This document shows positions 46,906 to 59,088 of a stretch of 64,000 nucleotides of DNA, in pieces. The notes below the pieces were generated by a model, which was not told the DNA's origin, ran no database searches, and saw only the letters and a program-made list of their open reading frames with translations. Both the position numbers and the translations under genes were made by a program. The DNA lies in assembly GCF_000373745.1 (NCBI RefSeq), contig NZ_KB892302.1, forward strand, positions 1,752 to 65,751. Reading direction: 5' to 3'. How positions within the stretch are numbered: the stretch's first letter is position 1; every line of letters starts with the position of its first letter. The stretch is from Oligella ureolytica DSM 18253. Its GTDB lineage: Bacteria > Pseudomonadota > Gammaproteobacteria > Burkholderiales > Burkholderiaceae_B.

Positions 46906-48213
46906 ATGTCTAAAACGTTTAATAAAGTGAATGCTATTCGAGGCATGAATGATATTTTGCCTAATGAAAGTTATAAGTGGGAGCAGTTAGAAGCGACAAT
47001 TAAATCACTACTTTCGCAATATGGCTATCAAAATATCCGTACGCCCATTCTTGAGCAAACGCGTTTGTTTGCGCGAGGTATCGGGGAAGTGACCGATATC
47101 GTCGAAAAGGAAATGTATACCTTCACCATGAACAAAGACGCTGATAAAGTAGATCCTGAGGATATGCTGACAATGCGCCCTGAGTTCACGGCAGGTGTCG
47201 TGCGCGCAGCGATTCAGCACAATCTATTATACGAGCGACCGGTTCGTGCTTATGCGATGGGTCAGGTTTTTAGACATGAGCGACCACAAAAAGGGCGTTA
47301 TAGACAGTTCCATCAGTTGTCTGTCGAAGCGATGGGCTTTGATGGTCCCGATATGGATGTGGAAATTATTCTGTTATTGGCGCGTTTATGGCGCGCGCTG
47401 GGTTTGAATAATATTCGTCTTGAGCTAAATTGCTTAGGGCAGAGTGATGAGCGAGCCGAGCATCGTGAGGCATTAATTGCCTACTTGGAACAGCATATCG
47501 ATAGTTTAGATGAGGACGCCAAGCGCCGTATGTATAGCAATCCTTTGCGTGTTCTAGATACTAAGAATCCGGACATGCAGGAGATGGCGGATAATGCCCC
47601 CAAGTTATTTGATTATTTAGGTGAAGCCTCAAAAGCGCACTTTGATGCGGTTTGTGAGCGTTTGGAGCAGGCAGGTATAGGCTACATTATCAATCCTCGT
47701 TTAGTCAGAGGCTTAGACTATTACAACCTGACTGTGTTTGAGTGGGTGACTGATGATTTAGGCGCACAAGGTACGGTATGTGGTGGTGGTCGCTACGATG
47801 GCTTGTTTGAGCTTTTAGGTGGTAAGCCGACACCATGCGTAGGTTTTGGTTTGGGTTTAGAACGTTTGCTTGAGCTCGCTGATGCGCAAGGCGCGTTTAC
47901 TCCGTTACAAGAAACTGACGTTTATTTTGTTCACCAAGGTGAGGAAGCATCAAAAAAAGCGGCTTTACTTGCGGAGCAATGTAGAGATGCCGGATGGAAA
48001 GTAATGGTACATGCCGGTTCGGCAGGTTTTAAATCGCAGTTCAAGCGTGCCGATCTGAGTGGTGCCCGTTGGGCTATCGTGATTGGTGAGAAAGAGGTGG
48101 AGCAGGGTATCGTGGCGGTTAAACCGTTGCGTGAGTCGGAAAATGGTAGTATTGAAAATCAGTTTGAGGCGGCTCAAGCGGATTTGATTCAAATTTTAGC
48201 AGAAAGGAAGTAG
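46906..48213 (+). CDS. hisS: Histidyl-tRNA synthetase
   Basis: A 435-residue class II synthetase. Motif 2 is visible in [19 protein letters not shown]. The histidine-binding segments are [15 protein letters not shown] and [11 protein letters not shown], and motif 3 is in [14 protein letters not shown]-terminal anticodon domain (~330-430) includes [27 protein letters not shown]. Length is normal. It should not be confused with the catalytically inactive paralogue HisZ encoded at 56527. The ancA/yfgM gene follows after 6 bp. Confidence 0.97.
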   Translation: MSKTFNKVNAIRGMNDILPNESYKWEQLEATIKSLLSQYGYQNIRTPILEQTRLFARGIGEVTDIVEKEMYTFTMNKDADKVDPEDMLTMRPEFTAGVVRAAIQHNLLYERPVRAYAMGQVFRHERPQKGRYRQFHQLSVEAMGFDGPDMDVEIILLLARLWRALGLNNIRLELNCLGQSDERAEHREALIAYLEQHIDSLDEDAKRRMYSNPLRVLDTKNPDMQEMADNAPKLFDYLGEASKAHFDAVCERLEQAGIGYIINPRLVRGLDYYNLTVFEWVTDDLGAQGTVCGGGRYDGLFELLGGKPTPCVGFGLGLERLLELADAQGAFTPLQETDVYFVHQGEEASKKAALLAEQCRDAGWKVMVHAGSAGFKSQFKRADLSGARWAIVIGEKEVEQGIVAVKPLRESENGSIENQFEAAQADLIQILAERK

Positions 48214-48219
48214 CAAAGC

Positions 48220-48867
48220 ATGGCTTTTGACTTAGAAGAACAGGAAAAAATTGACCGACTCAAAGCGTGGTGGGAGCAGTGGGGCAATATAATTAGTGGC
48301 TTGATTCTAGCTGTATTACTGGCTATTTTGGGATGGTACGGTTGGAACTGGTATCAAGCCAATCAAACTCGCAATGCCTTAGGGTATTTTGAAATTGTAG
48401 AAAACAATCATAGAGCGACTGAAGACGATGCGTTATATCGTTTACAAGAAGCTAATCAGATTTTACAAGATAAGTATCAGGGTAATATTTATGCCGGTAG
48501 AGGGGCTTTACTTTCAGCTCGTGCGTATCTTGAAAGACAGGATTACGCCCAGGCAGAAGCAGAGCTGCAACGTATTTTATATAACAGTAAGCGCTATCCG
48601 GAGTTGGTTGGCGTGGCAACATTACAGTTAGCAACCGTCTATATTGATCAAGCAAAGTTTGAGCCTGCAATGGCTTTATTAAATCAAGAGATGACAGGCT
48701 ATGAGGCACTTTTTGCAGATAAGCGTGGCGATGTTTATTATGCACAGGGTGATGTTTCTAATGCTACTTCTCAGTGGTCACAAGCCGCCGAAGCATCAAA
48801 TGCAAGTGGTGAGTTTGTACAAACGATGCAGTTCAAACTAAGTCTGTTAGGAGAGGTAAATGAGTGA
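48220..48867 (+). CDS. yfgM: YfgM-family TPR membrane protein (SecYEG/PpiD partner)
   Basis: A 215-residue, single-pass inner-membrane protein with N-in topology. It has a short cytosolic start (FDLEEQEKIDRLKAWWEQW), a helix at ~23-46 (IISGLILAVLLAILGWYGWNWY), then a periplasmic tetratricopeptide-like domain (SARAYLERQDYAQAEAELQRIL). In E. coli YfgM works with PpiD at the Sec translocon. The stop lies 8 bp inside bamB, indicating coupling. Confidence 0.9.
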   Translation: MAFDLEEQEKIDRLKAWWEQWGNIISGLILAVLLAILGWYGWNWYQANQTRNALGYFEIVENNHRATEDDALYRLQEANQILQDKYQGNIYAGRGALLSARAYLERQDYAQAEAELQRILYNSKRYPELVGVATLQLATVYIDQAKFEPAMALLNQEMTGYEALFADKRGDVYYAQGDVSNATSQWSQAAEASNASGEFVQTMQFKLSLLGEVNE

Positions 48868-50041
48868 GCCTATGGTTAAATTTAAATCAACTCGTTTGGT
48901 TGTGATGGCTGCCATTGCTGCAGTTAGTCTAACTGCTTGCGGCAGTCTTTTTACTCCTGATAGTCGTTTTGACCCGGTGAAGTTAACGTCTTATGAGCAA
49001 ACGGCGACAGGAAGTATCGTATGGTCACAGTCTATAGGCTCTTCAGGCGATTATGGTTTTGCTCCTGTGATAGTTGGTGATGACGTTTTTGCAGCAACCC
49101 CCAATGGTAACGTTGCGCGCTTAGGCCTTGCCAATGGAGCGATACGCTGGAACGTTAACATCAGTAGCGATTTGGCAGCAGGTGTAGGCACAGATGGGCA
49201 GATCATTATAGTCACTACGCGCGATGGACGTGCCATCGCATTAGATGCAGCTAACGGTCAAACCCTATGGGAAACGCGCACCTCAACTGTTAGCTCTACG
49301 CCGCCAGTCGTTGGTGCAAATATAGTTGTTATTCGTAATGATGATTACCGTGTTCAAGGTTTTGATCGACAAAGCGGTGAGTTGCAATGGTCTTATATGC
49401 GTGCCAGTGTGCCTTTAGCACTAAAGACTGATACACGCATGGTCATTAGCGAGGGTTTTGTTATTGTGCCGTTGCCGGTTGGAAGGTTAGTCGCTCTCAA
49501 TTTGGATAATGGTCGTCCCCTTTGGGATGTCAAAATTGGTTATGCCAAAGGTGCGACTGATTTAGACTCAGTGATTGATGTAGTCGGTCTACCGGTTCGT
49601 TTAGACGATGGCAGTGTGTGTGCTAATAGCTATCAAGGAGCCATTCTATGCTATTACGGCGGTAGTATAAATTCCGAACCACAATTAAAATGGGCTAAAA
49701 GCTTTTCAAGCTCAGTTGGTTTAGGGGCCTCGGCCAACCGTCTTTATGCATCAGGGATGCATGGAGAGGTCACTGCTTTTGATAGCGAGAGTGGTGATGT
49801 TTTATGGCAGGACAATGTACTTAGAAATCGCGGTTTGAGTAATCCTGTGTATTTTAATAATAAAATTTATGTAGGCGATTACGAGGGCTATGTTCATTTT
49901 TATGAACCAACCACTGGACAGCTGCAGGGTCGTATGTCAGTAGGCGATAGTCGCGCAATTAGATCACCACTGATGGCAACTCCTTATGGTGTGTTAGTAC
50001 AGACTGGTGGTGGTCGTTTAGTTATGTTAGGTGCTCAGTGA
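48860..50041 (+). CDS. bamB: Outer-membrane assembly lipoprotein BamB
   Basis: A 393-residue lipoprotein of the BAM complex, which inserts beta-barrel proteins. The signal peptide ends LTACGSL (Cys ~27). An eight-bladed PQQ-type propeller follows, seen as repeated blocks such as [42 protein letters not shown] and [20 protein letters not shown] precedes the ATG. It overlaps yfgM by 8 bp and der by 4 bp (GTGA). Confidence 0.95.
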   Translation: MSEPMVKFKSTRLVVMAAIAAVSLTACGSLFTPDSRFDPVKLTSYEQTATGSIVWSQSIGSSGDYGFAPVIVGDDVFAATPNGNVARLGLANGAIRWNVNISSDLAAGVGTDGQIIIVTTRDGRAIALDAANGQTLWETRTSTVSSTPPVVGANIVVIRNDDYRVQGFDRQSGELQWSYMRASVPLALKTDTRMVISEGFVIVPLPVGRLVALNLDNGRPLWDVKIGYAKGATDLDSVIDVVGLPVRLDDGSVCANSYQGAILCYYGGSINSEPQLKWAKSFSSSVGLGASANRLYASGMHGEVTAFDSESGDVLWQDNVLRNRGLSNPVYFNNKIYVGDYEGYVHFYEPTTGQLQGRMSVGDSRAIRSPLMATPYGVLVQTGGGRLVMLGAQ

Positions 50042-51531
50042 GTTCAAATTTTAAGCCCGTAGTGGCTATCGTAGGCCGTCCTAATGTTGGCAAGTCTACT
50101 TTGTTTAACCGTTTAACGCGCTCGCGTGATGCCATTGTGGCTGACTACTCTGGTCTGACCAGAGATCGTCACTATGGTGAGGGTCGTGTTGGTGATTCAC
50201 CTTATTTGGTGGTGGATACGGGTGGTTTTGAGCCCGAAACAAAAAGCGGCATTTTAGTTGAGATGGCAAAGCAGACCGAACAAGCGATAGTCGAGTCTGA
50301 TGTCGTTATTTTCCTAGTTGATGCAAGAGCCGGTATCAATAGTCATGATCATGACATTGCGGTAAAGATACGTCGTATCGGTCGTCCAGTGCTGCTGGCC
50401 GTTAACAAGGCAGAAGGTATGCAACCGGGTCAAGCCGCAGCGGAGTTCTATGAGCTTGGTTTAGGTGAGCCTTACCAAGTTTCATCGGCACATGGTGATG
50501 GCGTGAGAGGGTTAATTGATCTGGCGCTGGAAAAGGCTCACGAAAGCTATGAGGCACATGCTGAACTCATAGAGGTATTTGACGACGAAGATGAGCTCAG
50601 CGTTCCCTTTGCGGAGCAAGACGAGCTGAGTGAAGAGGCTATCCTTGCTCTTGAAGCTGAGGCGGATGCCCTCGAAAGTGCTGATTTTAATGAGTCGGAA
50701 GCTCAGGCTGAAGATGATGCTGACTTGATCGAGCATCGCATTAAGTTGGCCATCGTAGGCCGTCCTAATGTCGGTAAATCCACCCTGATTAATGCTTTAT
50801 TGGGTGAGGAGCGTGTGATCGCTTTTGACTTGCCAGGTACGACACGCGATGCGATTGAAATTGAATTTGACCATGGCGAGCGTAAATATACGCTCATAGA
50901 TACTGCCGGTCTTCGCAAGCGTGGTCGCGTATTTGAAACGATTGAAAAGTTTTCAGTCATCAAAACATTGCAAGCAATTGAAGCGTCTAATGTGGCAGTC
51001 CTTGTCTTAGATGCGCAGAGCGAGATATCTGAGCAAGATGCACATATTGCGGGCTTTGTCCTCGAGAGCGGTCGCTCTCTGGTCGTCGCTATCAATAAGT
51101 GGGATGGGCTTGATGATTACAACAAAGAGTGGATTGAGCGCGAGTTCAATCGTAAGTTACGCTTTTTGAATTTTGCCAAAATGCATAAAATATCTGCGCT
51201 AAAAGGGCGCGGTATTGGTGCTTTGCTAAAATCAGTGAATCAAGCGCATGATGCAGCCTTCCGCAAGCTTTCGACGCCTAGACTAACTCGCGTATTGCGT
51301 GAGGCGGTGGATCAACAAGCGCCACCTCGCAAGGGGATGTTCCGTCCAAAATTACGCTATGCACACCAAGGGGGACAAAACCCTCCGTTAGTGATAATTC
51401 ATGGTAATCAGCTTGAGGCAGTGCCGGATTCTTATCGACGCTATTTAGAAACCCGTTTCCGTCAAGCGTTTAAATTAGATGGTACGCCACTAAGGATTCA
51501 ATTCAAGTCCACGCGTAACCCTTATGTCTAG
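50038..51531 (+). CDS. der: Ribosome-associated GTPase Der (EngA)
   Basis: A 497-residue double GTPase needed for 50S assembly. Two G domains have P-loops [12 protein letters not shown] (~12-23) and [12 protein letters not shown] (~240-251), DTGG and DTAG G3 motifs, and NKAE and NKWD G4 motifs. A KH-like domain closes the protein. The linker between G domains (~180-230) is unusually acidic, with runs such as EVFDDEDEL and [12 protein letters not shown]. The start is GTG, overlapping the bamB stop. hisC follows. Confidence 0.96.
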   Translation: MSSNFKPVVAIVGRPNVGKSTLFNRLTRSRDAIVADYSGLTRDRHYGEGRVGDSPYLVVDTGGFEPETKSGILVEMAKQTEQAIVESDVVIFLVDARAGINSHDHDIAVKIRRIGRPVLLAVNKAEGMQPGQAAAEFYELGLGEPYQVSSAHGDGVRGLIDLALEKAHESYEAHAELIEVFDDEDELSVPFAEQDELSEEAILALEAEADALESADFNESEAQAEDDADLIEHRIKLAIVGRPNVGKSTLINALLGEERVIAFDLPGTTRDAIEIEFDHGERKYTLIDTAGLRKRGRVFETIEKFSVIKTLQAIEASNVAVLVLDAQSEISEQDAHIAGFVLESGRSLVVAINKWDGLDDYNKEWIEREFNRKLRFLNFAKMHKISALKGRGIGALLKSVNQAHDAAFRKLSTPRLTRVLREAVDQQAPPRKGMFRPKLRYAHQGGQNPPLVIIHGNQLEAVPDSYRRYLETRFRQAFKLDGTPLRIQFKSTRNPYV

Positions 51532-51566
51532 TTGTTTGTTTGTCTACCCATAGTTTGAGTATAAAA

Positions 51567-52643
51567 ATGAATAAGTTTTGGAGTCCTTTTGTTGATTCAT
51601 TAGAGCCTTATGTGCCTGGTGAGCAACCTCGTGAAGGCGAATTTATTAAGTTAAACAGCAATGAATCGCCGTTTTCAGCTGCACCCGCCGTCATTGAGGC
51701 GATTAAGGCTGCTGCTGATGGTGCGCTACAGCTATACCCGGAAGCGGAGTCAAGTGAGTTACGTGGTGTCGTTGCTGATTATTATGGCATCAAACCCGAG
51801 CAAGTCTTTGTGGGTAATGGATCCGATGAAGCCTTAGGGCATGCTTTTAATGCGCTATTTAAGCATGACAGTAAAAAGCTTGTGTATCCTGATCTGTCAT
51901 ATAGCTTTTACCCGGTTTATGCTGGTCTTTATGGGATAGAGGTAGAGACGATTCCTGTAACTGAGGACTTTAGAATCAACATAGATGACTATTGTGCCCT
52001 GGATTCAACTGAAATTTCTAGCATAATTTTTCCTAATCCAAATGCGCCGACAAGTGTTGCGTTAACATTAGATGAAATTGAGCGTTTATTAAAAGCACAG
52101 CCTGATATTTTAGTTGCAATCGATGAGGCCTATGTGGATTTTGGCGCTGATACAGCCATTAAGCTTATCCAAGATTATCCAAATCTACTTGTTTTCCAAA
52201 CCTTGTCTAAGTCGCGCTCTTTAGCCGGTTTAAGGGTGGGTTTCGCCTTTGGACAGGCTGAATTAATACAAGCGTTGGTGTGTGTTAAAAATAGCTTTAA
52301 CTCTTATCCAATTGACCGTTTGGCGCAGGCAGGAGCTATTGCTGCATTTAAAGCAGAGGATTATTTCCAAGAAACTCGTCAAAAGATAATTCAATCACGT
52401 GAGAAACTCACGAATGATTTAACTGCACTTGGCTTTGAGGTTTTGCCTTCAGCAGCAAACTTTGTTTTTGCTACGCATCCTGAGCATCAAGCAGAAGATA
52501 TTGCACTTGCATTGCGACAAAGAAAAATTTTAGTACGACACTTTAAAATTGCGCGATGCACCCCATATCTTAGAATAACAATCGGTTTGGAAGAAGAGTG
52601 CGAGGCGCTGGTCAAGGCTTTAAAAGATTATTTAAGCGCATAG
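51567..52643 (+). CDS. hisC: Histidinol-phosphate aminotransferase
   Basis: A 358-residue class I/II PLP aminotransferase of histidine synthesis. Visible are LNSNESPF, VGNGSDEALGHAFNAL, NPNAPTS, AIDEAYVDFG, and the PLP Lys at ~215 in TLSKSRSLAGLRVGFA. ATG at 51567 is chosen; the frame is open from TTG at 51540 or 51555, but ATG gives the expected N-terminus (FWSPFVDSLEPYVPGEQP). It is separated from the main his operon, and its neighbour HisZ at 56527 is also a histidine-pathway gene. Confidence 0.92.
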   Translation: MNKFWSPFVDSLEPYVPGEQPREGEFIKLNSNESPFSAAPAVIEAIKAAADGALQLYPEAESSELRGVVADYYGIKPEQVFVGNGSDEALGHAFNALFKHDSKKLVYPDLSYSFYPVYAGLYGIEVETIPVTEDFRINIDDYCALDSTEISSIIFPNPNAPTSVALTLDEIERLLKAQPDILVAIDEAYVDFGADTAIKLIQDYPNLLVFQTLSKSRSLAGLRVGFAFGQAELIQALVCVKNSFNSYPIDRLAQAGAIAAFKAEDYFQETRQKIIQSREKLTNDLTALGFEVLPSAANFVFATHPEHQAEDIALALRQRKILVRHFKIARCTPYLRITIGLEEECEALVKALKDYLSA

Positions 52644-52736
52644 AGCAGTGACTAATCTTTTAAAAAAATGTTAAAGTAATATCTTCCTGTATAAAATTAC
52701 AATTTTAATCATATAAAAACTAATGGAGTCTCAATA

Positions 52737-52982
52737 ATGAGCAATAAAGGACAATCATTACAAGATCCTTTCCTAAATACTTTACGTAAAGAACATATCC
52801 CTGTGTCTATTTATTTAGTAAATGGTATCAAGTTACAAGGACAAGTCGAGTCGTTCGACCAATATGTCGTATTGTTAAAAAATACCGTGACTCAGATGGT
52901 TTATAAGCATGCGATCTCGACAGTTGTGCCGGCTCGTGCTGTTAATTTGCAGGGCGATGCAGCTGATGAGTCAGAAGCTTAA
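52737..52982 (+). CDS. hfq: RNA chaperone Hfq
   Basis: An 81-residue Sm-like hexameric protein that pairs small RNAs with mRNAs. Sm1 and Sm2 are intact: [20 protein letters not shown] (~7-26), [15 protein letters not shown] and [10 protein letters not shown] (~57-66). The C-terminal tail is short and acidic, as is common outside the Enterobacteriaceae. TGGAG precedes the ATG. A terminator (53050-53071) partly separates it from hflX. Its usual upstream neighbour miaA is not here. Confidence 0.98.
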   Translation: MSNKGQSLQDPFLNTLRKEHIPVSIYLVNGIKLQGQVESFDQYVVLLKNTVTQMVYKHAISTVVPARAVNLQGDAADESEA

Positions 52983-53049
52983 TCTCAGATTTTGCTGACA
53001 CAAAAACCTTTTGCTTAGCTCTATAGCTCCGAGTAAAAGGTTGATAAGG

Positions 53050-53071
53050 CCCGCTCCACTAGCGGGTTTTT
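53050..53071 (+). terminator. Rho-independent terminator after hfq
   Basis: CCCGCT (53050-53055) pairs with AGCGGG (53061-53066) around a 5-base loop and is followed by five T. It sits inside an otherwise continuous hfq-hflX gene run, so it probably attenuates and does not isolate. Confidence 0.85.
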
Positions 53072-53146
53072 ATTTGTACAAACAGAGCTGTTAGCTATTT
53101 GTAAGCTAATAACATAAAAGTTTCCAGGGTAAGTAGCAAGCCTAGT

Positions 53147-54241
53147 ATGCAAGCATTTATAGTAGACGTTAATCTTTATGGTGATCTCGATTTTAAAGAG
53201 CATCATGAGGAATTTATTATGTTAGCCAAAGGTGCTGGAGCCAAAATCGTAGGTACCTTAGTAGCTAATCGTGATAGGCCGGATCCTGCGTTATTCTTGG
53301 GTAAAGGCAAGGTTGAAGAGGCGGTTGCGCTAGCACAGACAGCAGGGGCTGAAATCATTCTGTTTGGGCAGTCTTTGTCGCCGGCACAGCAGCGAAACTT
53401 AGAGCGAGAATTTAAGTGTAGGATTGTCGACCGTGTAGGCTTGATTTTAGATATTTTTGCCCTAAGGGCCAAGAGTCACGAGGGTAAGATTCAAGTTGAG
53501 CTGGCGCAGTTGCAATATATGCGTTCCAGGTTAACGGGCATGTGGACTAATTTGTCACAGCAACAAGGTGGTGTTATCGGTACTAGAGGTCCGGGTGAGA
53601 CTCAGCTTGAGCTTGATCGGCGAGTAATTGGCGGTCGCATTAAAATCCTCACCGATCGATTACAAAAAGTACGTAAGCAACGAGATACACAGCGTAGACA
53701 GAGACTAAGAAGCGGTGCTTTTGTTGTTTCCTTAGTAGGTTATACCAACACCGGTAAATCGACTTTATTTAATGCCCTAACACGGGCTGATGCCTATGCA
53801 GCCGACCAGCTTTTTGCAACCCTAGACACCACGACTCGTCGCTTGTGGATTGAGGGTGCAGGGCAGATTACTATTTCCGATACAGTAGGCTTTATTCGTG
53901 AGTTGCCGCCAACATTAATTGAGGCATTCAAAGCAACTCTCGAAGAAACACTTTATGCGGATTTGTTGCTACATGTGATTGATAGCAGTAATCCACAAAA
54001 AGATGAACAGATTTATGAAGTAAATAAAGTCTTGCAAGACATTGGTGCACAACACATACCAACCATTCTTGTTTACAATAAGACAGATTTGACAGAGCAA
54101 AAGCCAAGACTTGAATTAAATGATTCAGGTCGCGTTAGCAGAGTCTTTTTAAGTGCGGCCGAGCGTGATGGCTTGGAGTTTCTTAGAGAGGCTATTGTCC
54201 TAACTAAACAGCAATTAGAGAAAACGATTGATGCTAAGTAA
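53147..54241 (+). CDS. hflX: Ribosome-splitting GTPase HflX
   Basis: A 364-residue GTPase that rescues stalled ribosomes. It has an N-terminal ND1 domain with DRPDPALFLGKGKVEE and FGQSLSPAQQRNLE, a helical coiled-coil with TRGPGETQLELDRR, and a G domain with P-loop GYTNTGKS (~198-205), DTVGFIRELP and NKTD. It is somewhat shorter than the 426-residue E. coli protein at the C-terminus. No strong binding site precedes ATG at 53147. hflK starts 11 bp before its stop, so translation is probably coupled. Confidence 0.94.
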   Translation: MQAFIVDVNLYGDLDFKEHHEEFIMLAKGAGAKIVGTLVANRDRPDPALFLGKGKVEEAVALAQTAGAEIILFGQSLSPAQQRNLEREFKCRIVDRVGLILDIFALRAKSHEGKIQVELAQLQYMRSRLTGMWTNLSQQQGGVIGTRGPGETQLELDRRVIGGRIKILTDRLQKVRKQRDTQRRQRLRSGAFVVSLVGYTNTGKSTLFNALTRADAYAADQLFATLDTTTRRLWIEGAGQITISDTVGFIRELPPTLIEAFKATLEETLYADLLLHVIDSSNPQKDEQIYEVNKVLQDIGAQHIPTILVYNKTDLTEQKPRLELNDSGRVSRVFLSAAERDGLEFLREAIVLTKQQLEKTIDAK

Positions 54242-55625
54242 GATTTTTAATTTAAATGATCCGGGTTGGGGTAAAAAGCCCCAAAATGATGATGGTTCTC
54301 AGGAGCCTAAGCGTCCCCAACAAGACCCTAATAGCCCACCCGATTTAGATCAAGTTTGGTCTGATGTTGAAAATAAATTCAAAGCGCTTTTTGGTGGCGG
54401 TAACCGCGGCGGCGCTCCACGAGGTCCGGGGCAGGGCGGTAATAAACCAACCATGCAAATGTCCCCTAAGTTTATTCGACATGGAATTATTTTTGCACTA
54501 ATTGTCGCGTTATTGTTGTGGCTTGCTAGCGGTTTTTTCATTATCCGTGAGGGTCAGGTTGGTGTGATTACACAGTTTGGCCAATACAAGCGGACAGTGA
54601 TGCCGGGTTTCCAGTGGCATATTCCACAGCCTATCGAGACAGTAGAGTCCGTTGATATCGCTAATGTACGAGCATTCTCGGTTGGCTATCGTGATAACTC
54701 ACGCAACAAGGTGCTGGCTGAAGCCTTGATGCTGACTGAAGATGAAAATATTGTCGATTTGCAATTTGATGTCCAATACCGAATCAAAGCGGGCATCGTT
54801 GATGTCCCAAATGGCGGTATCGAAATGGATAAAGCCTTAAGTCCTGCTGCCAGTTATTTATTTGCTACAGCTGATCCCGATGAGTCCGTGCGTCAAGCCG
54901 CTGAGACTGCGATGCGAGAGGTGGTTGGTAAGGAATCGATGAATAACATCCTTTACGAGAGCCGTACTCAGGCAGCTCAGGATGTGATGCGCTTAATGCA
55001 GTCTATTCTTGATCGATATAATACCGGGATTGAGGTAATTACCGTTGCTATTCAAAACGTGCAGCCGCCAGAGCAAGTACAAGCAGCGTTTGAAGATGCT
55101 ATTAAAGCCGGTCAAGACAATGAGCGTCAGAAAAACGAGGGTCAAGCTTATGCCAGCCGCGTTATTCCTGAGGCGCACGGTCGTGCTTCTCGTTTCTTGC
55201 AGAGTGCTGAGGGGTATAGAGCGAGCGTTGTAGGTGCGGCAATTGGTGAAACCGAACGCTTTAAGCAAATTGCGGCTGAATACAATGTAGCACCGGAGAT
55301 TACGCGTGAGCGTATGTATATTGAAGCAATGGGTGATATTTACACTAATACATCTAAAGTTTTACTTGATACAGCTGAACAACAAAACCCCCTCATGTTA
55401 ATGCCTCTGGATAGTATGTTGAACCGTTCTTCTAAGCGTGCGACTCCAAGTGAGTCAGCGGCGCAAACGCAAGGAGCTTCGGACGGTTCTTTATTTGAAC
55501 ACGGTAATGTCGGTACTTCTACCAGTACTACTAATGCCAATACATCTAACACAAACGCCTCAGGAACTACCGATACACGCAGCCGTGAGCTAAGCCGTGA
55601 TCGTGATGCGTCTGCACGTCGTTAA
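54231..55625 (+). CDS. hflK: FtsH modulator HflK
   Basis: A 464-residue SPFH-family membrane protein that forms, with HflC, a large cage around the FtsH protease. The Gly/Pro/Asn-rich cytosolic N-terminus (~1-80) is followed by one helix (~86-104, GIIFALIVALLLWLASGFF) and the SPFH domain, which starts at IREGQVGVITQFGQYKRT and runs to a coiled coil. The C-terminal ~90 residues are Ser/Thr/Asn-rich and low-complexity. ATG at 54231 is used; a TTG lies one codon earlier. hflC follows after 17 bp. Confidence 0.94.
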   Translation: MLSKIFNLNDPGWGKKPQNDDGSQEPKRPQQDPNSPPDLDQVWSDVENKFKALFGGGNRGGAPRGPGQGGNKPTMQMSPKFIRHGIIFALIVALLLWLASGFFIIREGQVGVITQFGQYKRTVMPGFQWHIPQPIETVESVDIANVRAFSVGYRDNSRNKVLAEALMLTEDENIVDLQFDVQYRIKAGIVDVPNGGIEMDKALSPAASYLFATADPDESVRQAAETAMREVVGKESMNNILYESRTQAAQDVMRLMQSILDRYNTGIEVITVAIQNVQPPEQVQAAFEDAIKAGQDNERQKNEGQAYASRVIPEAHGRASRFLQSAEGYRASVVGAAIGETERFKQIAAEYNVAPEITRERMYIEAMGDIYTNTSKVLLDTAEQQNPLMLMPLDSMLNRSSKRATPSESAAQTQGASDGSLFEHGNVGTSTSTTNANTSNTNASGTTDTRSRELSRDRDASARR

Positions 55626-55642
55626 TTACAGAGGATATTATT

Positions 55643-56524
55643 ATGAAAAGACCTGTTTTTTGGGCAATATTATTAGGGCTTGCATTTATCATAATCTCCT
55701 CTAGTGTGTTTACGGTAAATGAGCGAAGCTATGCATTAGTGTTTAAATTAGGTGAGTGGCAGCGAACAGAAACTGAGCCTGGCCTTAAGTTTAAATTGCC
55801 ATCGCCGCTTGAAAATATTATCTTTTTAGATAAGCGCATTCAGTCAATTGAGTCAAGAGATGCTGAGCGTATTCAGACCTCTGAGAAAAAGAACTTAATC
55901 ATTGACTCCTATGTTAAGTGGCGTATTTCAGATCCGCGCTTGTATTACATTTCCTTTGGTAATTCTACGCAAGCAGCACAGGATCGTTTAGGTGCACAAA
56001 TTCGAGATGCGCTTAATGCGGCAGTTAACGTACGTACCGTTAGAGCTGTTATCTCTTTTGACCGCGATGTCGTGATGCAGGAAATTCTTGCCAATATTTC
56101 AACACGCGCTGCTCCCTTAGGGATCGAGGTGGTGGATGTTCGTTTAAAACGAATCGAGTTCTCTTCGGAGGTTTCAGACTCAGTTTACTCTCGCATGCAA
56201 GCTGAGCGTAAGCAAGAGGCGAATAGTCTACGGGCAAGCGGTGCGGCAGAAAGTGAGAGAATTCGCGCGGAAGCAGACCGTCAGGTATCAGAAATTTTAG
56301 CGCAAGCGCAAGCTGAGGCAGAAGCCGTGCGCGGTGCGGGTGACGCTGCTGCAACTAAAATCTATGCCGATGTTTATTCAGAAAATCCGGAGTTCTTTAG
56401 TTTCTTTAATAGTTTAAATGCCTATCGTTCTTCTTTTGCGGACAAAGAAGACACCATTGTGGTGTCACCGGACTCTAGTTTCTTCAAATACTTTGGTAAT
56501 CCAGCCGGGGAGCTAGCGGAGTAA
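55643..56524 (+). CDS. hflC: FtsH modulator HflC
   Basis: A 293-residue partner of HflK. It has an N-terminal helix (~5-24, VFWAILLGLAFIIISSSVF), an SPFH domain (NERSYALVFKLGEWQRTETEPGLK onward), then a coiled coil with RMQAERKQEANSLRASGAAESERI and a C-terminal YRSSFADKEDTIVVSPDSSFFKYF typical of the family. AGAGGA lies before the ATG. hisZ starts 2 bp after its stop. Confidence 0.95.
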   Translation: MKRPVFWAILLGLAFIIISSSVFTVNERSYALVFKLGEWQRTETEPGLKFKLPSPLENIIFLDKRIQSIESRDAERIQTSEKKNLIIDSYVKWRISDPRLYYISFGNSTQAAQDRLGAQIRDALNAAVNVRTVRAVISFDRDVVMQEILANISTRAAPLGIEVVDVRLKRIEFSSEVSDSVYSRMQAERKQEANSLRASGAAESERIRAEADRQVSEILAQAQAEAEAVRGAGDAAATKIYADVYSENPEFFSFFNSLNAYRSSFADKEDTIVVSPDSSFFKYFGNPAGELAE

Positions 56525-56526
56525 TT

Positions 56527-57696
56527 ATGAGTGCTAGTACTTGGTTATTGCCAGAGTTTATTTCAGATATATTGCCTGCCGAAGCGCGTGGCTTAGAAGA
56601 GTTGCGTCGAAAGTTGTTGGATCTATACCAACAAAGTGGTTTTGAGTTGGTGGCCCCACCGTTAGTGGAGTTTACTGAGTCGTTATTTGCCGGTCAGCGT
56701 GCAGATTTGCCTAAAAAAACGGTTAAGGTGATCGATCAATTGAGTGGCCGTACGATGGGCATACGTCCCGATATTACGCCACAAGTGTCGCGCATTGATG
56801 CGCATCTCTTAAACCGTGCCGGTGTAACTCGGCTGTGTTATTGTGGTGTGGCTTTCCATTCGGTACCTAATGACTTAATTGGTGATCGAGAGTTAGTCCA
56901 GATCGGAGCCGAGATCTTTGGCTATGCCGGTTCAGAGGCAGATTTGCAAATAATCAGCTTAGCCTATCAGACATTGGAAACTGCGGGCGTGCATGGTGCT
57001 AAGTTGGACTTGAATCATCCAGGTATTATGCGTGCTTTAGTGGCTGCGCATCCTGTGCTGGAATCAGAAGTGGACAAGCTTAATGCGTTGGTTCGCGAAA
57101 AGGCAATTACCAGTTTAAAGGCCTTTTTAGCAGAGTTGGATGGCGTGCCACCAGAAATTCAACAGGCATTGTTGGTTTTACCTAACTTATATGGTGGTGC
57201 CGATACACTTGAAGTGGCACGTTCAGTGTTACCGAAGTTGCCTGAAATTCAGAAAGCGTTGGATGAATTAGAAGCTATTGTTAAGCGCTTTCCTTCGGCT
57301 AGCGTGGATCTTGCTGATATTAGCGGTTATGACTACCACTCTGGTATCAGTTTTGCGCTTTATGCTGAGGGATGGCATAATGCGCTAGTGCGTGGTGGTC
57401 GTTATGATAGGGTAGCCCAAGCCTATGGTCGAGAGCGTCCAGCTACCGGCTTTAGCTTGAATTTACGACGCTTGGTTCAAGGTCTGGAGTCGCCGGCACC
57501 TAATGAAGCGATTAAGACTAGCTGGTCTGATGATGAAGAGCATTTAGATAAGATTCAGCAGTTACGCCAACAAGGTCATATTGTAGTTCAAGTGTTCCCT
57601 GATACTGAGCAGATTAATGAAGAGTATATTTTCACTCGTGAGCTAGTGATTGAGAATGATCAATGGGTACTAAAAAGTATAGCGCCTTTGGAATAA
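56527..57696 (+). CDS. hisZ: ATP phosphoribosyltransferase regulatory subunit HisZ
   Basis: A 389-residue HisRS paralogue without synthetase activity, the allosteric partner of short-form HisG. It carries class II-like segments (LLDLYQQSGFELVAPPLVEF, TMGIRPDITPQVSRIDAHLL, DYHSGISFALYAEG, VRGGRYDRVAQAYG). It lacks a HisRS-type C-terminal anticodon domain. Its presence implies that the organism has a short catalytic HisG, not in this window. It lies 2 bp after hflC and upstream of purA, an arrangement common in betaproteobacteria. Confidence 0.93.
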   Translation: MSASTWLLPEFISDILPAEARGLEELRRKLLDLYQQSGFELVAPPLVEFTESLFAGQRADLPKKTVKVIDQLSGRTMGIRPDITPQVSRIDAHLLNRAGVTRLCYCGVAFHSVPNDLIGDRELVQIGAEIFGYAGSEADLQIISLAYQTLETAGVHGAKLDLNHPGIMRALVAAHPVLESEVDKLNALVREKAITSLKAFLAELDGVPPEIQQALLVLPNLYGGADTLEVARSVLPKLPEIQKALDELEAIVKRFPSASVDLADISGYDYHSGISFALYAEGWHNALVRGGRYDRVAQAYGRERPATGFSLNLRRLVQGLESPAPNEAIKTSWSDDEEHLDKIQQLRQQGHIVVQVFPDTEQINEEYIFTRELVIENDQWVLKSIAPLE

Positions 57697-57760
57697 TTAA
57701 TTTTCTACAAGTGAATTTAATAAGATAGACCAGAACTGTTGAAGTTTTTTTTTTATCTAA

Positions 57761-59059
<1,299 letters not shown>

Positions 59060-59088
59060 TCTAGTGTTATTTCATTAAGAGGTACTAT

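Noticed and set aside
50703-51095. 130-codon minus-strand frame within der
   Set aside because: Antisense to a fully conserved GTPase domain, with no independent features.
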